In this document: positions 38,215 through 48,850 of the stretch, one piece after another | Position numbering within the stretch: the first letter of the stretch is position 1 | How the letters are laid out: each line of letters begins with the position of its first letter | Source: Serilophus lunatus | Taxonomy: Eukaryota; Chordata; Aves; Passeriformes; Eurylaimidae | NCBI GenBank assembly: GCA_013399895.1 | Contig: VXBA01002668.1 | Span: 2,221,746-2,285,745, forward strand | Length of the DNA stretch: 64,000 bases | Reading direction: 5' to 3' | Made by a program: the position numbers and the translations under genes | Notes under the pieces: model-generated | The model's database searches: none | The model's input: the letters and a program-made list of their open reading frames with translations, nothing else | What the model was told of the DNA's origin: nothing

Positions 38215-38660
38215 TGTCCTGGTTTCCACTGGAATAAAGTTAATTTTCTTTCTAGTAGCCGGTACAGTGATGAGTTTTAGATTTAGTATAAGAAGAATAT
38301 TGATAACACACTGATGTATAGCTGCTACTCAGCAGTGCTTATGATAAGCCAAGCACTTTTCGGTTTCCCATGCTCTACCAATGAGGAGGTGCACAAGAAG
38401 CTGGGAGGGAGCACAGCCAGGACAGCTGCCCCAAAAGGATATTCCACACCATACCCAGTATATAAACTGGGGGGAGCTGGGTTGGAGGGCCCAATAAATG
38501 CTTAGGGCTGGGCTGGGTATCGGTCAGCCCATGGTGAGCAACTGTACTGTGCATCACTTTTCTTCCTTGAGTTTTACTTCCGTCTTTCTTTTTGTGGTCT
38601 TCTTTTTTTATTATCATAATAATTACCATATTTTACTTTATTTCAATTATTAAACTGTTA
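38215..38660 (+). mobile_element. ERVL-type LTR, 3'-truncated
   Basis: The element begins 'tgtcctggtttccactgg' and matches the LTR at 58,518 block by block: 'tctagtagccggtacagtg', 'gatttagtataagaagaatattgataacacactgatg', 'gtgcacaagaagctgggagggagcacagccaggacagctg', 'atattccacaccata', a TATA box 'tatataaa' at 38,459-38,466, 'gggctgggctgggtatcggtcag' and 'caattattaaactgtt'. The remaining 3' part (the 'cttatctcaacccatggg' region through the terminal CA) is absent. It is replaced by AT-only sequence from about 38,660. No matching target duplication could be found because the right end is lost. Confidence 0.88.
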
Positions 38661-41600
38661 ATTTTTATTTATTTTTTTAAAATAATTTTAAAATTAATTA
38701 AAAATATATTGCGATTATTTCTTTTTAAAAGGAAATGTAAATCCTTTAACTAGAATTCCCCTACATCTAAATTGTCAAACTAATATTGTGCACCAAGAAT
38801 TGGAATGCGTGTTAATCCATTTAGTCTTCCTTAATACTGTCCTGTGTCACATTCATCATTTATGTATGCATTTATGAATGAAATTAATTATATTTAAAGA
38901 TAAAAAAATTATGTTTGCAATTCAACAGCAGTATACAATTTCAGATTACTAATCTTATATTTTGGGTTTTCACATGGAAATTTCTATGGATTTCGTTCTA
39001 GATTTATGACAGAGATTAACAGCAAAAAGACAACATAAGTAATTTTCATTTATTTATTAATATATCTCAATTCCTATCCTCATCTTAAATACTATATTCA
39101 ACATATGTAACTCATGAAGGTACACAGACAATAAATTTTCCTAGGGCAAAGTGCATTAAAACTCTGTATACCTTTCTTTTATTGGCATATTAATAAGACT
39201 TTTTATTACTAGACTGTTAAATAGTGCCACTAGGACTACTAACACTTTAGGAAAAAAGACATTATTTCAAAAGGTTATATTTGCAGTTTTGCTAAGTACT
39301 GCAGATTATAGAAACATTATGTTTAAATTTACCATACATCTACTTTAAGAGGGACAAATCTCAGCTGAGTGATCTCAACTGCCACTGTGCTTGTATCGGA
39401 TTTAATGGGAAGTGATGGTGCTTCTCATTGTGCTGGGATAAAATTTAAAGGGAACAAAACACAAAACACTTCATTTCATAATAAAGTCTGTAACCTGGCT
39501 GGGTTTTGAACCAGATCCCATATAATTTAAGGCAGAAAACCTCTCCGTTATCTTTAAAAAGTACCTTTTAAACAAACAAGTAAGCAAAAATCCAGAAAAG
39601 CCCACAGTAGTCTCTTTTGCTAAAAGGAGTCTGGTTCCTGATTTGTGCTTAAACACCTCCTGAAATGGATCAGGATGCTCTAGTATAGAATTTCCTGGGG
39701 TAAAATAACAACCTTCTAGAGCTGTCAAATTAGTATGTACAGGTCTATAGCTGTACTTTCCCTAGTACATACAGGAACATCAAGGAACAGAGTGTTTAAG
39801 ACCAAGCAGCTACACAGTTAACACAGTTACTTACCACCTGAGTATCCACAGGTAGAGATAGGTCTTCCTGTTCCAGAGACCTGTATGACCTTTGTGCTGC
39901 ATATTGTTTTTTGAAAAGCAGAGGTAACACATACATTTGGTAAACCTCATCTTCTCCCATGCTCCTCCCTTCCCTGTACCAATGACAGATCAGGTAAAAT
40001 GGGTACCACTGACTAATTCCCTGCTTCTTCAAAGTCTTCTGGGGAAAGTGCCAGGGCTCAGACATGTCTACCGCTATGCTGGGCATGTTTCCCACCTACT
40101 CTGTGAATTTTCTGGAATAAAAATATGGAACAGATTTTCATCATATCCCTTCCATATCTTCATCTTTGCAAGCCTTTCTATTGTTTTCCCGGCCTTAATT
40201 CATTCTCCCATCTCTTTTCTGCTGTCCTCTATATCAGGGGTTCATAGGTCACTTTGACATCAGCGGGCCATTTCAGCAGGATGATGATATTTACATCAAT
40301 ATTGGAAGGAAACGCTTTAATAAGAAATTAAGCAATCAGAGTGAAGTTAAAATCTAAGATGCATGCTAAAGACCCAGAATAATTCAAGTGACTAAACTGA
40401 AGGTAATGCATATGGGCTGTTAATCAGTAATGTGACCTCTAAGTCTATGAGGGACAGTTGTTGGAAAGAGCTATCATGCTCTCCTGCTAAAGCCAGAAGG
40501 AAGCCAACTCATTCATTTCCCTTTAGAGCTTGATAATGACTGGTATTTTACAGAAAAAGGAAAGAGTTTAGACATCAGTGAAGAAATAAAGAGTTTTTAT
40601 TTGCTTCCTACAACCTGGACCACTCACTTCAATATCTGTGTACTAACATCTCACCATTATCGGTCCTTCTTCATACACAGTCGAACTGCTTCATGATCTC
40701 ACTATGTAATTCTGACTAACTGGTTAGTTTGTTTAACACTGTGTCTGAAAAGGCCAATCATCAAAATCTGAGAAGAGAAATGGTTAAAAAGTATTCACAT
40801 AATTCTAAGATAGAGAACCACAGAGCGAATGAATGCTTTTAGTAGAAAAATGAGGAATTTTGTCCATGATAGCTAAGACATACCCTTCCACTATTTGTGC
40901 TGGAATGGTGGTCTGCTGTGACTACCTTCAGTAGGTGGGATGTCTGCTGTTGGGTATACGTTAAAGTAAGTGCAATCTATTTCTAGAGCTCAGGTTAGGT
41001 GATAAATCCAGAAGCCGTACATTGTGGTTACTCCTCATTCTCTTCTACCAAGTCACTGCTGCAGATGTGCTAGAAAGGGATTTCTAGACACTACAATATC
41101 ACCTTTTTTGCAGAACTGCCTTCCTTTCTCCCTAAATGTTCCTCTTCAGACTGACTCACTTTCCTCACTTACTGCCTGTACACAGAAGATATTTTCGCTC
41201 TAGCTTTGGCTGGTCTCCAGTTTTGTAAATTTTTGCCAGGAGCTATTTTTGCCAGAAATCACATGTATGTGGGGTTCTGCCACAAAACCAACCTATGTAA
41301 AACCACTAGTACCAATAATAAACACTAAAATTGTAATGGGGAGGAGGACTGGATCTAAAAATGTGGCCTATTTTATGTAATGGATCAATGTTTCTATTTT
41401 GAAGTAAATTATCTTCCAAGTAAGATTCTGTTTGTCAGCAGAAGAACATAATAGCACATTGAATAGATGATTTTTCAGCAAAGGAGAGGATATGCATGTG
41501 AGTTTTGGTGACTGCTTTTCCCTAATCTTACAGTCAAAAGTAGACTCTGATCTAGGCTGCTAGAAGATAGTAACTCTTTGAAGAAGACATTAGAAATTTA

Positions 41601-42698
41601 TAAAGTATCTCAGAAATTTGATGCCTAATAATGCATAATATTTATGCAGTAATTTTAAGACAAATAATCTTTCACTTTCTTACAAACTTCCTACAGAAAT
41701 TAACCCCATTGCTACTAAAATTTTTAAAGCACATTTGAGTAATTTGTGTAAGTTCAATCAATCCCAGCTACATAGTTAATATCCTTGTGTATCTATCTTT
41801 ACACATGCTAGTCAGGATCTTATTCCAAATATTTACACATAGTAAATAACAGGGAAAGAAAAAGCCCAAGTATCTAAGCTTTTTGGCTTTATATACAGTT
41901 GTGCTGTACAAAGGAAGGTACAGACCTTAGGTTGATAAAAACGTCATCTTTACATTACTTTTAGCCAAGTTTGATAAAAACTGTTAAGCTCTTAAAAAGA
42001 AAAAACATTCTTTCTCTACTTGAATAAATGGAAAAATTATTTTTCATAGAGATAATTGAGAAATTGAGACAAAACCTGGTGAAATTTATGTAGACATGTT
42101 TGCAGTGGACTGTCAAACATAAGACAGCATGCAAACTGAGATGCTTAATAACAATAATTCTAATAATTTTACGATAAAATTCTTGCAACCTGTATGTTGC
42201 TAACACAGATAAAAATACAGAAAATGATGAAACAGCTTCTGCAGAGGACATAAATATTTGCAGCAGTATTATTCATCATCTTTCATATATACATCATCTC
42301 TTTATGACATATAATCTTCCAGATTGCACTCATTCTAAAATTCTATATTTATGTAGATCAAATGTTTTGTGTTTTGCCATCAGCTTATTAGCTCCTTTTT
42401 TTAGCTGAGATGATGCTGTTGCAAAGCATAGTTGGAAAGGAGCTGTTTTCATCTGTGGCCACATGGTGGCTGTGACCACGGAAATTCCAACTACTTTCTG
42501 ATATTCTATGCTATCATACGGTTAAAGAAGAATAATCTATTGTTTACCTGTCTTCAATCTCTTTTCTTGGTCTGCCTGGAAGTTACTACAGGAGATATCT
42601 GTTTTCACTCTGAAATAGGCGGAAATGTTATGGCACACTCTTCTAAGGGAGTGTTGTCCTGGTTCTAGGTACTTAAGGTGGTAGGTTTAGGTTTCCTT
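38661..42698. other. 4-kb AT-rich stretch, no gene called
   Basis: It starts with a very AT-rich tract (38,661-38,720). No transposon is recognised. A weak minus-strand exon candidate lies at 39,835-40,111 (see findings). Confidence 0.5.
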
Positions 42699-43280
42699 TC
42701 ACAGAAACGCAGAATTGCAGAATGGGTAAGGTTGGAAGGGACAACAGGATCATTTTGTCACATTTCCCTGCTCAAGCAGAGACATCCTAGAGCACATTGC
42801 ACAAGATTGCATCCAGACAGTTCTTGAATATCACCATTTAGGACAGTCCTTGAATATCTCCAGTGAGGTAAACTCCACAGCCTCTCTGGGCAATCTGTTC
42901 TAGTGCACAGTCACAATAAAGAATTTCTTCTTCATATTCTCATGGAACTGCTTGGGCATCAGGTTCTGCCCATTGCCTCTTGTCCTGTTGCTTGGCACTG
43001 AGAAGAGCCTGGGTCCATCCTCTTGACATCCTCCTTTCAGATACTTGTAGACATTTATGAGGTCCCTCTCAGTCATCTCTTCTCGAGGCTGAACAGGCTC
43101 AGCTACCTCAGCCTTGCCTCGTAAGAGAGATGCTCCAGTCACTTAATCATATTTGCAGTCCTCCACTAGAACCTATCCAGGAGCTTCATGTATGTCTTAT
43201 ACTGAGGAGCCCAGAACTGGACACAGTAATACAGTTGCAGCCTCACTAGGGCTGAGTAGAAGGACAAGATCACTTACGCA
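42699..43280 (-). mobile_element. CR1 LINE, minus strand, about 0.58 kb
   Basis: The reversed tail 'tcacagaaacgcagaattgcagaatggg' is followed by 'aaggttggaagggacaacaggatcat'. CR1 3' blocks come next: 'tccacagcctctctgggcaatctgttctagtgc', 'aagaatttcttcttcatattctcatggaactgc', 'ctcgaggctgaacaggctcagctacctcagcc' and 'gcccagaactggacacagtaat'. A 26-base internal duplication ('gacagtYcttgaatatc') sits at 42,816 and 42,842. The 5' end is truncated near 43,280. It is old and carries no intact ORF. Confidence 0.88.
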
Positions 43281-44337
43281 GCAAACTAGAGCCTATCCCA
43301 ATATCTGGGCCAGTATCAGAACTTGGAACTAGCCGAAGCTTAGGCTACTTTGAAGAGTCCTAGCATGAATAAATCAGAGAAGTATTAACAAAATGATAAC
43401 ATTAAGAATTACTTTAAATTCAGTCAAAAGTCTTCATATTTGCCTTATGCAAATATGTACAATTAGTACAGTCTGAAAGTAAATGCAGCTCAAGGAATTG
43501 AGGCTTATGTTTTTTTAACATGGTTAGCTCAATCTGTCTGTGATTAGATATTGGTTTTATAGCCACTGAAAAAGTAGTTGAAAGGGGTTTTGATATTCTC
43601 TGGAAGCATCTACTTTATAAAATGAAAACATAATATTTCCAGAAAACATTGGTAAGTTGATTTTGCTATCTGTCACTAGAAAATAATCTTTTGTGTCTCT
43701 TGCAATCTGATATACTTGTAAGTTGTCTCTTCCTCATAATAACTATTCTTCTTTTTTTTCCACCTCAGCAAGCTAACAGAAGGATTTGGGTTTTGAGCTT
43801 GTCATTCTCTCTTCATTCACTCTTTCTTTCAAACAAGCAAATGGAAAAATAACTCTTGTTCAATGCCAAACTACTAGATCCTATCTTTTCAGTCCTAAAA
43901 AGGCAAGCCACTGACTTTTTTAATTTAAAAAGCCACACTTGTCATTCTCCCCATTCAAGCCTAATCACACATATTTAAGGTGTCTGACAGCCACAAGTGA
44001 CATTCCTTACAGTCTCTTGAAACATGCACTTCTTCCTAGTTTTAATCTCTTTTTAAATAACTGTTACTTGTTACTTTCCTTTAAAATAGAAAAACTGTTT
44101 ATTTTTCAACAGTATTTCATCAATGCAAAATTAGTCTTTTTGGATCTAGTTATAGACCTAGCCCCTTCCTGTGCCTTCCGTTCAGTTGGCAGGGACGCTC
44201 GCTAGAAGGAGGTGAGAGGCTGACCAGAGCGTGTCGCATTTACACAGCCTGTTGTGCAAGGGCCCAGCCAGCCAGAGGAGACTCAGATGACCAGCCTCCC
44301 TAAAATGTTGTTTTGTTTTATTTATTTTCTACTTCAG
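43281..44337. other. Unassigned stretch
   Basis: No gene or transposon is recognised. Bases 44,150-44,290 are GC-richer with a few CpGs, of unknown meaning. Confidence 0.45.
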
Positions 44338-44476
44338 TTGGAATGGACCTACCATAATCATCCAGTCCAACTGCCTGATCACTTCAGGGCTGACCAAAAC
44401 TTAAAATTTGTCATTAAGGGCATTGTCCAGATTCCGCCTAAACACTGGGAGGAATGTCAGATCTACCATCTTCCTA
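44338..44476 (-). mobile_element. CR1 LINE fragment, minus strand, left of the TAGAA array
   Basis: The blocks 'ttggaatggacctaccataatcatccagtccaactgcctgatcacttcagggctgacc' and 'cattaagggcattgtccag...cctaaacactggga' match the 3' UTR of a CR1 subfamily, in reverse orientation. It stops after 'accatcttcct', where the pentanucleotide array begins. The subfamily differs from that of the copy on the array's other side. Confidence 0.75.
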
Positions 44477-44480
44477 AGAA

Positions 44481-45195
44481 TAGAATAGAATAGAATAGAA
44501 TAGAATAGAATAGAATAGAATAGAATAGAATAGAATAGAATAGAATAGAATAGAATAGAATAGAATAGAATAGAATAGAATAGAATAGAATAGAATAGAA
44601 TAGAATAGAATAGAATAGAATAGAATAGAATAGAATAGAATAGAATAGAATAGAATAGAATAGAATAGAATAGAATAGAATAGAATAGAATAGAATAGAA
44701 TAGAATAGAATAGAATAGAATAGAATAGAATAGAATAGAATAGAATAGAATAGAATAGAATAGAATAGAATAGAATAGAATAGAATAGAATAGAATAGAA
44801 TAGAATAGAATAGAATAGAATAGAATAGAATAGAATAGAATAGAATAGAATAGAATAGAATAGAATAGAATAGAATAGAATAGAATAGAATAGAATAGAA
44901 TAGAATAGAATAGAATAGAATAGAATAGAATAGAATAGAATAGAATAGAATAGAATAGAATAGAATAGAATAGAATAGAATAGAATAGAATAGAATAGAA
45001 TAGAATAGAATAGAATAGAATAGAATAGAATAGAATAGAATAGAATAGAATAGAATAGAATAGAATAGAATAGAATAGAATAGAATAGAATAGAATAGAA
45101 TAGAATAGAATAGAATAGAATAGAATAGAATAGAATAGAATAGAATAGAATAGAATAGAATAGAATAGAATAGAATAGAATAGAATAGAATAGAA
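44481..45195 (+). repeat. Perfect (TAGAA)143 pentanucleotide array
   Basis: The array is 715 bases of uninterrupted TAGAA, 143 identical units, with partial units at both edges (aagaa before, taa after). It lies between two minus-strand CR1 fragments. The avian CR1 tail contains short 'catagaat'-type repeats, so the array probably grew out of a CR1 tail. Because 5 is not a multiple of 3, each minus-strand frame reads the same repeating five residues (F-Y-S-I-L) without a stop. This makes spurious ORFs of up to 300 codons, while every plus-strand frame has regular TAG stops. The true length may differ between individuals or assemblies. Confidence 0.98.
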
Positions 45196-45575
45196 TAAAG
45201 TTTGCATTGGAAGGGTCCTTAAAGATTATCTGGTTGCAGCCCCCTTCCATGGGCTGGGACACCTTTCCCCAGACCAGCTTGCTCAGAGCTCTATTCAACC
45301 TAGCCTTAAACACTTCCAGAGATGGGGCCTCCACAACTTCTCTGCACAACCTGTTCCAGTCCTTCACCACCCTCACAGCAAAGATTTTTTCTAGTATATA
45401 ATCTAAACCTCCTCTCAGTTTTAATTCATTCTCCCCTGTCCTGTCACTACATGCCCTTGTAAAGAGCCTCCATCTCTCTTGTAGGCTCCCTGGAAGACTG
45501 CAATTAGGTCACCTCAAAACCTTCTCTTTTCCAGTCTGAACAAAGTAACTTTGGCTCTGCTTTAGCTTTTTTTCA
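45196..45575 (-). mobile_element. CR1 LINE, minus strand, right of the TAGAA array
   Basis: Blocks in order: 'gcattggaagggtccttaaagattatctggttgcagcccccttccatgggctgggacacc', 'agaccagcttgctcagagctc', 'aacacttccagagatggggcctccacaacttctctgcacaacctgttccag', 'tgtcctgtcactacatgccc', 'cttgtaggctccctgg', and 'cttttccagtctgaac'. They form the 3' UTR and ORF end of a CR1 of the same general type as the copy at 63.1 kb. The 5' end is lost near 45,575. The array occupies the place of this element's 3' tail. Confidence 0.88.
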
Positions 45576-47454
45576 TGCCTTCAGGGATGTATCCCTGACC
45601 TTCGTCGCCGCCTGCAGTAATCTAGGCCTTCATCCTGAGCAGTGACGAGAGGCTAAGATTGGGAGAAGATAAAGGAGCTACAGTTTCCAGCACACTTGGT
45701 AGAAGGAAGAAGCCTATCATTCTATGTAGAAAAGAAGTTAGAGAGATTGCAATACAGCTCTGGTTTTTTGCAATTTCAGTTTTATTATTGCTCTGAACAC
45801 CAGCTATGTAATTACCTCAGTATTATCTAGGGACTAGAGATACAGCCTGGTAGTAACTCACTGTGCCTCAGTAGGTAGTGAGACTGCTGGGAGAAGACTC
45901 GTTTAGTCTTCAAAACATTTTAGGCTGCTGTGAAGAGCTCATGCTGTTAGCATGTGCATTGAGAGAATCTCAGAGAGCTAAAAATCACCTCTGTTAAGAA
46001 ATATGAGGGACTCTCATAACAAAAAAAAAAAAAAAAAAAAAGAAAGAAAGAAAAAGGTTGTAAAAGTTGTTGCAAAAAGACTTTATTAGAATATCTCTAG
46101 ATAAATCATTTCTGGATAAAGCTAATAAAACATTTTCTGAAACGTCTTAATTGGTTAATTTAGTACAATATTAAGTATTATATCGACACAACTCCTTCAT
46201 AATTGTTTATTCATGGTCAGCATTCCACTGGGAGTCAACCAGGCTACAGTCCCTCTAGGAGCTCCCTTTCCTATCTGTCTTTACTTGAATGGACCCAGGT
46301 TAAAAAAAGCCCTTTCCTTTTACACAACTTGAAGGTTGAAGTTACAAGGTAAGCTGGTGAAACCACTGCTCATCACTGAAGAGGAAAAATATTCCTTGCC
46401 TTTCCCCTCCATCCATGTTCCCTAGCAGCTGCTCCCACCATGCAAATAGCACTGAGGATCCCTGTGCGACTTAATCCGCTCAGTAACACAGCACACATGC
46501 ACCGAGAAAAAGATCTTCTGATTGAGGAATGAGTTCAGTTGGCTTGGGGAGGGGACTGGTGAGTATGAAAGCAAGAAGGGAAAGACAAAGGACTTGGTGG
46601 GGGCCAACAGTGCAATGATGCCCCGTGAGAATAGGAGGAGCAAGACTTCCCCTTCTCAGGGGGCGGTGGAATGTTAGAAAAGTGGTTTGTGGAAATACAC
46701 CCTGGAAAAATTCACCTCTGTTTTTTGTTGGTCTTTTTTCCAAATGTGTTAGTGTTTACTTTTGTGAGCATTACCAGGAATATTACTAGAAGAAAAAAGA
46801 TGAAATGAAAACAGACTGTTACTTGTAAAACTGCTGAAACAGTATTGACCTGGCCAAGTATAAGAGCAAAAAAAACCACTGCACACGTACAACAAGGTTT
46901 TCTTTCTTAAAAAAAATATATTGCTTCCTTCTGGCAATTTGCATGGATTTAATATTTTTGTTATTTCAAGATTAGCTAATAATATCTATCTTCAATTCTG
47001 GAATTTAAAACTAGTTTTCATGTATTAAATCAAATATTCTGAATGTCCTGAAAAGAGCAATTTAGTATTATAGCACATATAAACAGCATATATATTACTT
47101 ATAGAACTGGTAAAATAAAAACAGTTAAATACTAATTTTCTATACACTATGCATTTCATAAAATCAGTTTTATTAATAAGATGCCTTAAAAATTAAAACA
47201 AAACAAAAAGTCCGTTATTACATTACAAAAATATAAACAAGTTTATGGAGTTAAACTATTCTGAAAAGTAAGACTACTGTGTGTTGTCTATTTTGTCCAT
47301 CTATAATTACCTTTACACTTAGACAAAAATAGTAGTAGAAATTTACAGGACTTTGAAGATCCACAAAGTATCCATCTACATACCAGTCTGAAAGTGTCTT
47401 CTTACAGTCTGGTGTTTTTCATCATTTTGTACCTTGCTGTACATGAAGCTGGTA
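45576..47454. other. Unassigned stretch
   Basis: No gene is seen. A poly(A) tract is listed separately. An octamer motif (ATGCAAAT, 46,440-46,447) and a GC-box-like 'gggggcggt' (near 46,660) occur in a GC-richer patch at about 46,410-46,700. Single motifs like these carry little weight. Confidence 0.45.
46021..46055 (+). repeat. Poly(A) tract with GAAA units
   Basis: Twenty-one A are followed by a few GAAA units. It might be the tail of an old retrocopy, but the upstream bases match no element that I know. Confidence 0.85.
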
Positions 47455-48850
47455 AGCGGTCTTGGGAATCTGGAGAGGTCCCAGCTGACTGGAAGCTGGT
47501 GAACGTTGTCCCAGTTTCCAAGAACAGCAAGAAGGAGGGCCTGGAAACTAGAGACCTGTCAGTCTCACTTCAGTGACTGATAAAGTTATGGAGATTATTC
47601 TGGGAGACACTGAAAAACAATGCAGTCACTGGTCACAGCTAGCACAGCTTCATGAGAGGAAAGTCCTGCTTATCAAACCTGATTTCCTTCTATTGTAAGG
47701 TAACCCACCTGGCTAATCAAGGGAAGCCAGCTGATGTAATCTTTTTGGATTTCAGTGAAGTTTTCGATGCTGTCTCCCACAGGATCCTTCTGGACAAAAT
47801 GTCCAGCACACAGATGGATAAACACATCATGTAGTGTGTGAGCAATTGGCTCATGAGTCAAGCACAAAGGATAATAAAGAATGACCTGTCACTACAGGGG
47901 TTCCACAGGGCTCCATTTTGGGCCCTGTTCTCTTCCACATCTTCATAAATTACTTGGACACAGGACTGGAAGTGATACTAAGCAAGTTTGCAAATTACAT
48001 AAAATTGGGAAGAGCCTTGATGGCAGTGAGGCCCTGCAGAGAGGCCTCAACAAATTAGAGCACTGGGCAATCACCAACCACATGAAGTTCAACAAGGTGA
48101 AGTGCCAGATTCTGCACCTGGGATGGGGCAAACCTGGATGTATGTACAGACTGGGGAATGAGATGCTGGAAAGCAGTGCCATGGAAAGGGACCTGGTAGT
48201 CCTGGTTGATGGCAAGCTGAACATGAGTCAGCAGTGCCCTGGCAGACAGGAGGGCAAACTGTGTCCTGGGGGGCATCAGGCAAAGCATCACCAGCCAGTC
48301 GAGGGACAGGATTGTCCCACTCTGCTCTGTAGTGGTGCAGCCTCACCTTGAATACTGTGTGTGGTTTTGCTCACTGTAATATAGCAAAGATATTGTGCTA
48401 TTAGAAAGTGTCCAAAGGAGGGTAATGAAGATGGTGAAGGGTCTTGAGGGGAAGCCGTATAAGGAGCAGCTGAGGTCACTTGGTCTGTTCAGCCTGGAGA
48501 AGAGAAACCTGAGGGGAGACCTCATCTCAGCATACAACTTCCTTGTGAGGGGAAGGACAGGCATTGATTTCTTCTCTGTGGTGACCAGTGGCAGAACCCA
48601 AGGAAATGACCTGAAGTTGTGTCAGGGGATGTTTACATGGATATTAGAAAAAAGTTCTTCATCCAGAGGGTGGCTGGTCACTGGAACAGGCTCCCCAGGA
48701 AAGCGGTCACAGACTAACAGAGTTCTAGAATTTTTCGCAAGATACTCTTGGGCACATGATGTGACTCCTGGGGATGGTCCTGTGCAGGGCCAGGAGCTGG
48801 ACTCGATGATCCCTGTGGGTCCCTTCCAACTTGGCATATTCTGTGATTTT
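47455..48850 (+). mobile_element. CR1 LINE, 5'-truncated, about 1.4 kb
   Basis: This is the longest of the CR1 copies of ordinary avian type here, with its 3' end intact. Reverse-transcriptase remnants appear in order: 'ggagaggtcccagctgactggaagctgg' near the start, motif A 'VIFLDFSEVFDAVSH' (about 47,738-47,782), and motif B 'VPQGSILGPVLF' (about 47,899-47,934). The catalytic site is changed from FADD to FANY near 47,990, so the enzyme would be dead even without its frameshifts. The conserved C-terminal block 'VQRRVMKMVKGLEGKPY' (about 48,409-48,459) and 'LFSLEKRNLRGDLISAY' follow. The 3' UTR ends 'gggtcccttccaacttggcatattctgtgatttt'. An in-frame TAG near 47,832 and frame changes break it into short ORFs. 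Confidence 0.93.

Noticed and set aside
40230..40270. 'caggggttc' followed by a 'gcgggcca' string, like the end of a hAT DNA transposon
   Set aside because: There is no second inverted end and no 8-bp duplication, and only about 30 bases are similar.
44401..45376. Minus-strand open frames of 268 and 300 codons with an F-Y-S-I-L repeat
   Set aside because: They are the translation of the TAGAA array, which has no stop in any minus-strand frame. The non-repeat ends are CR1 sequence.
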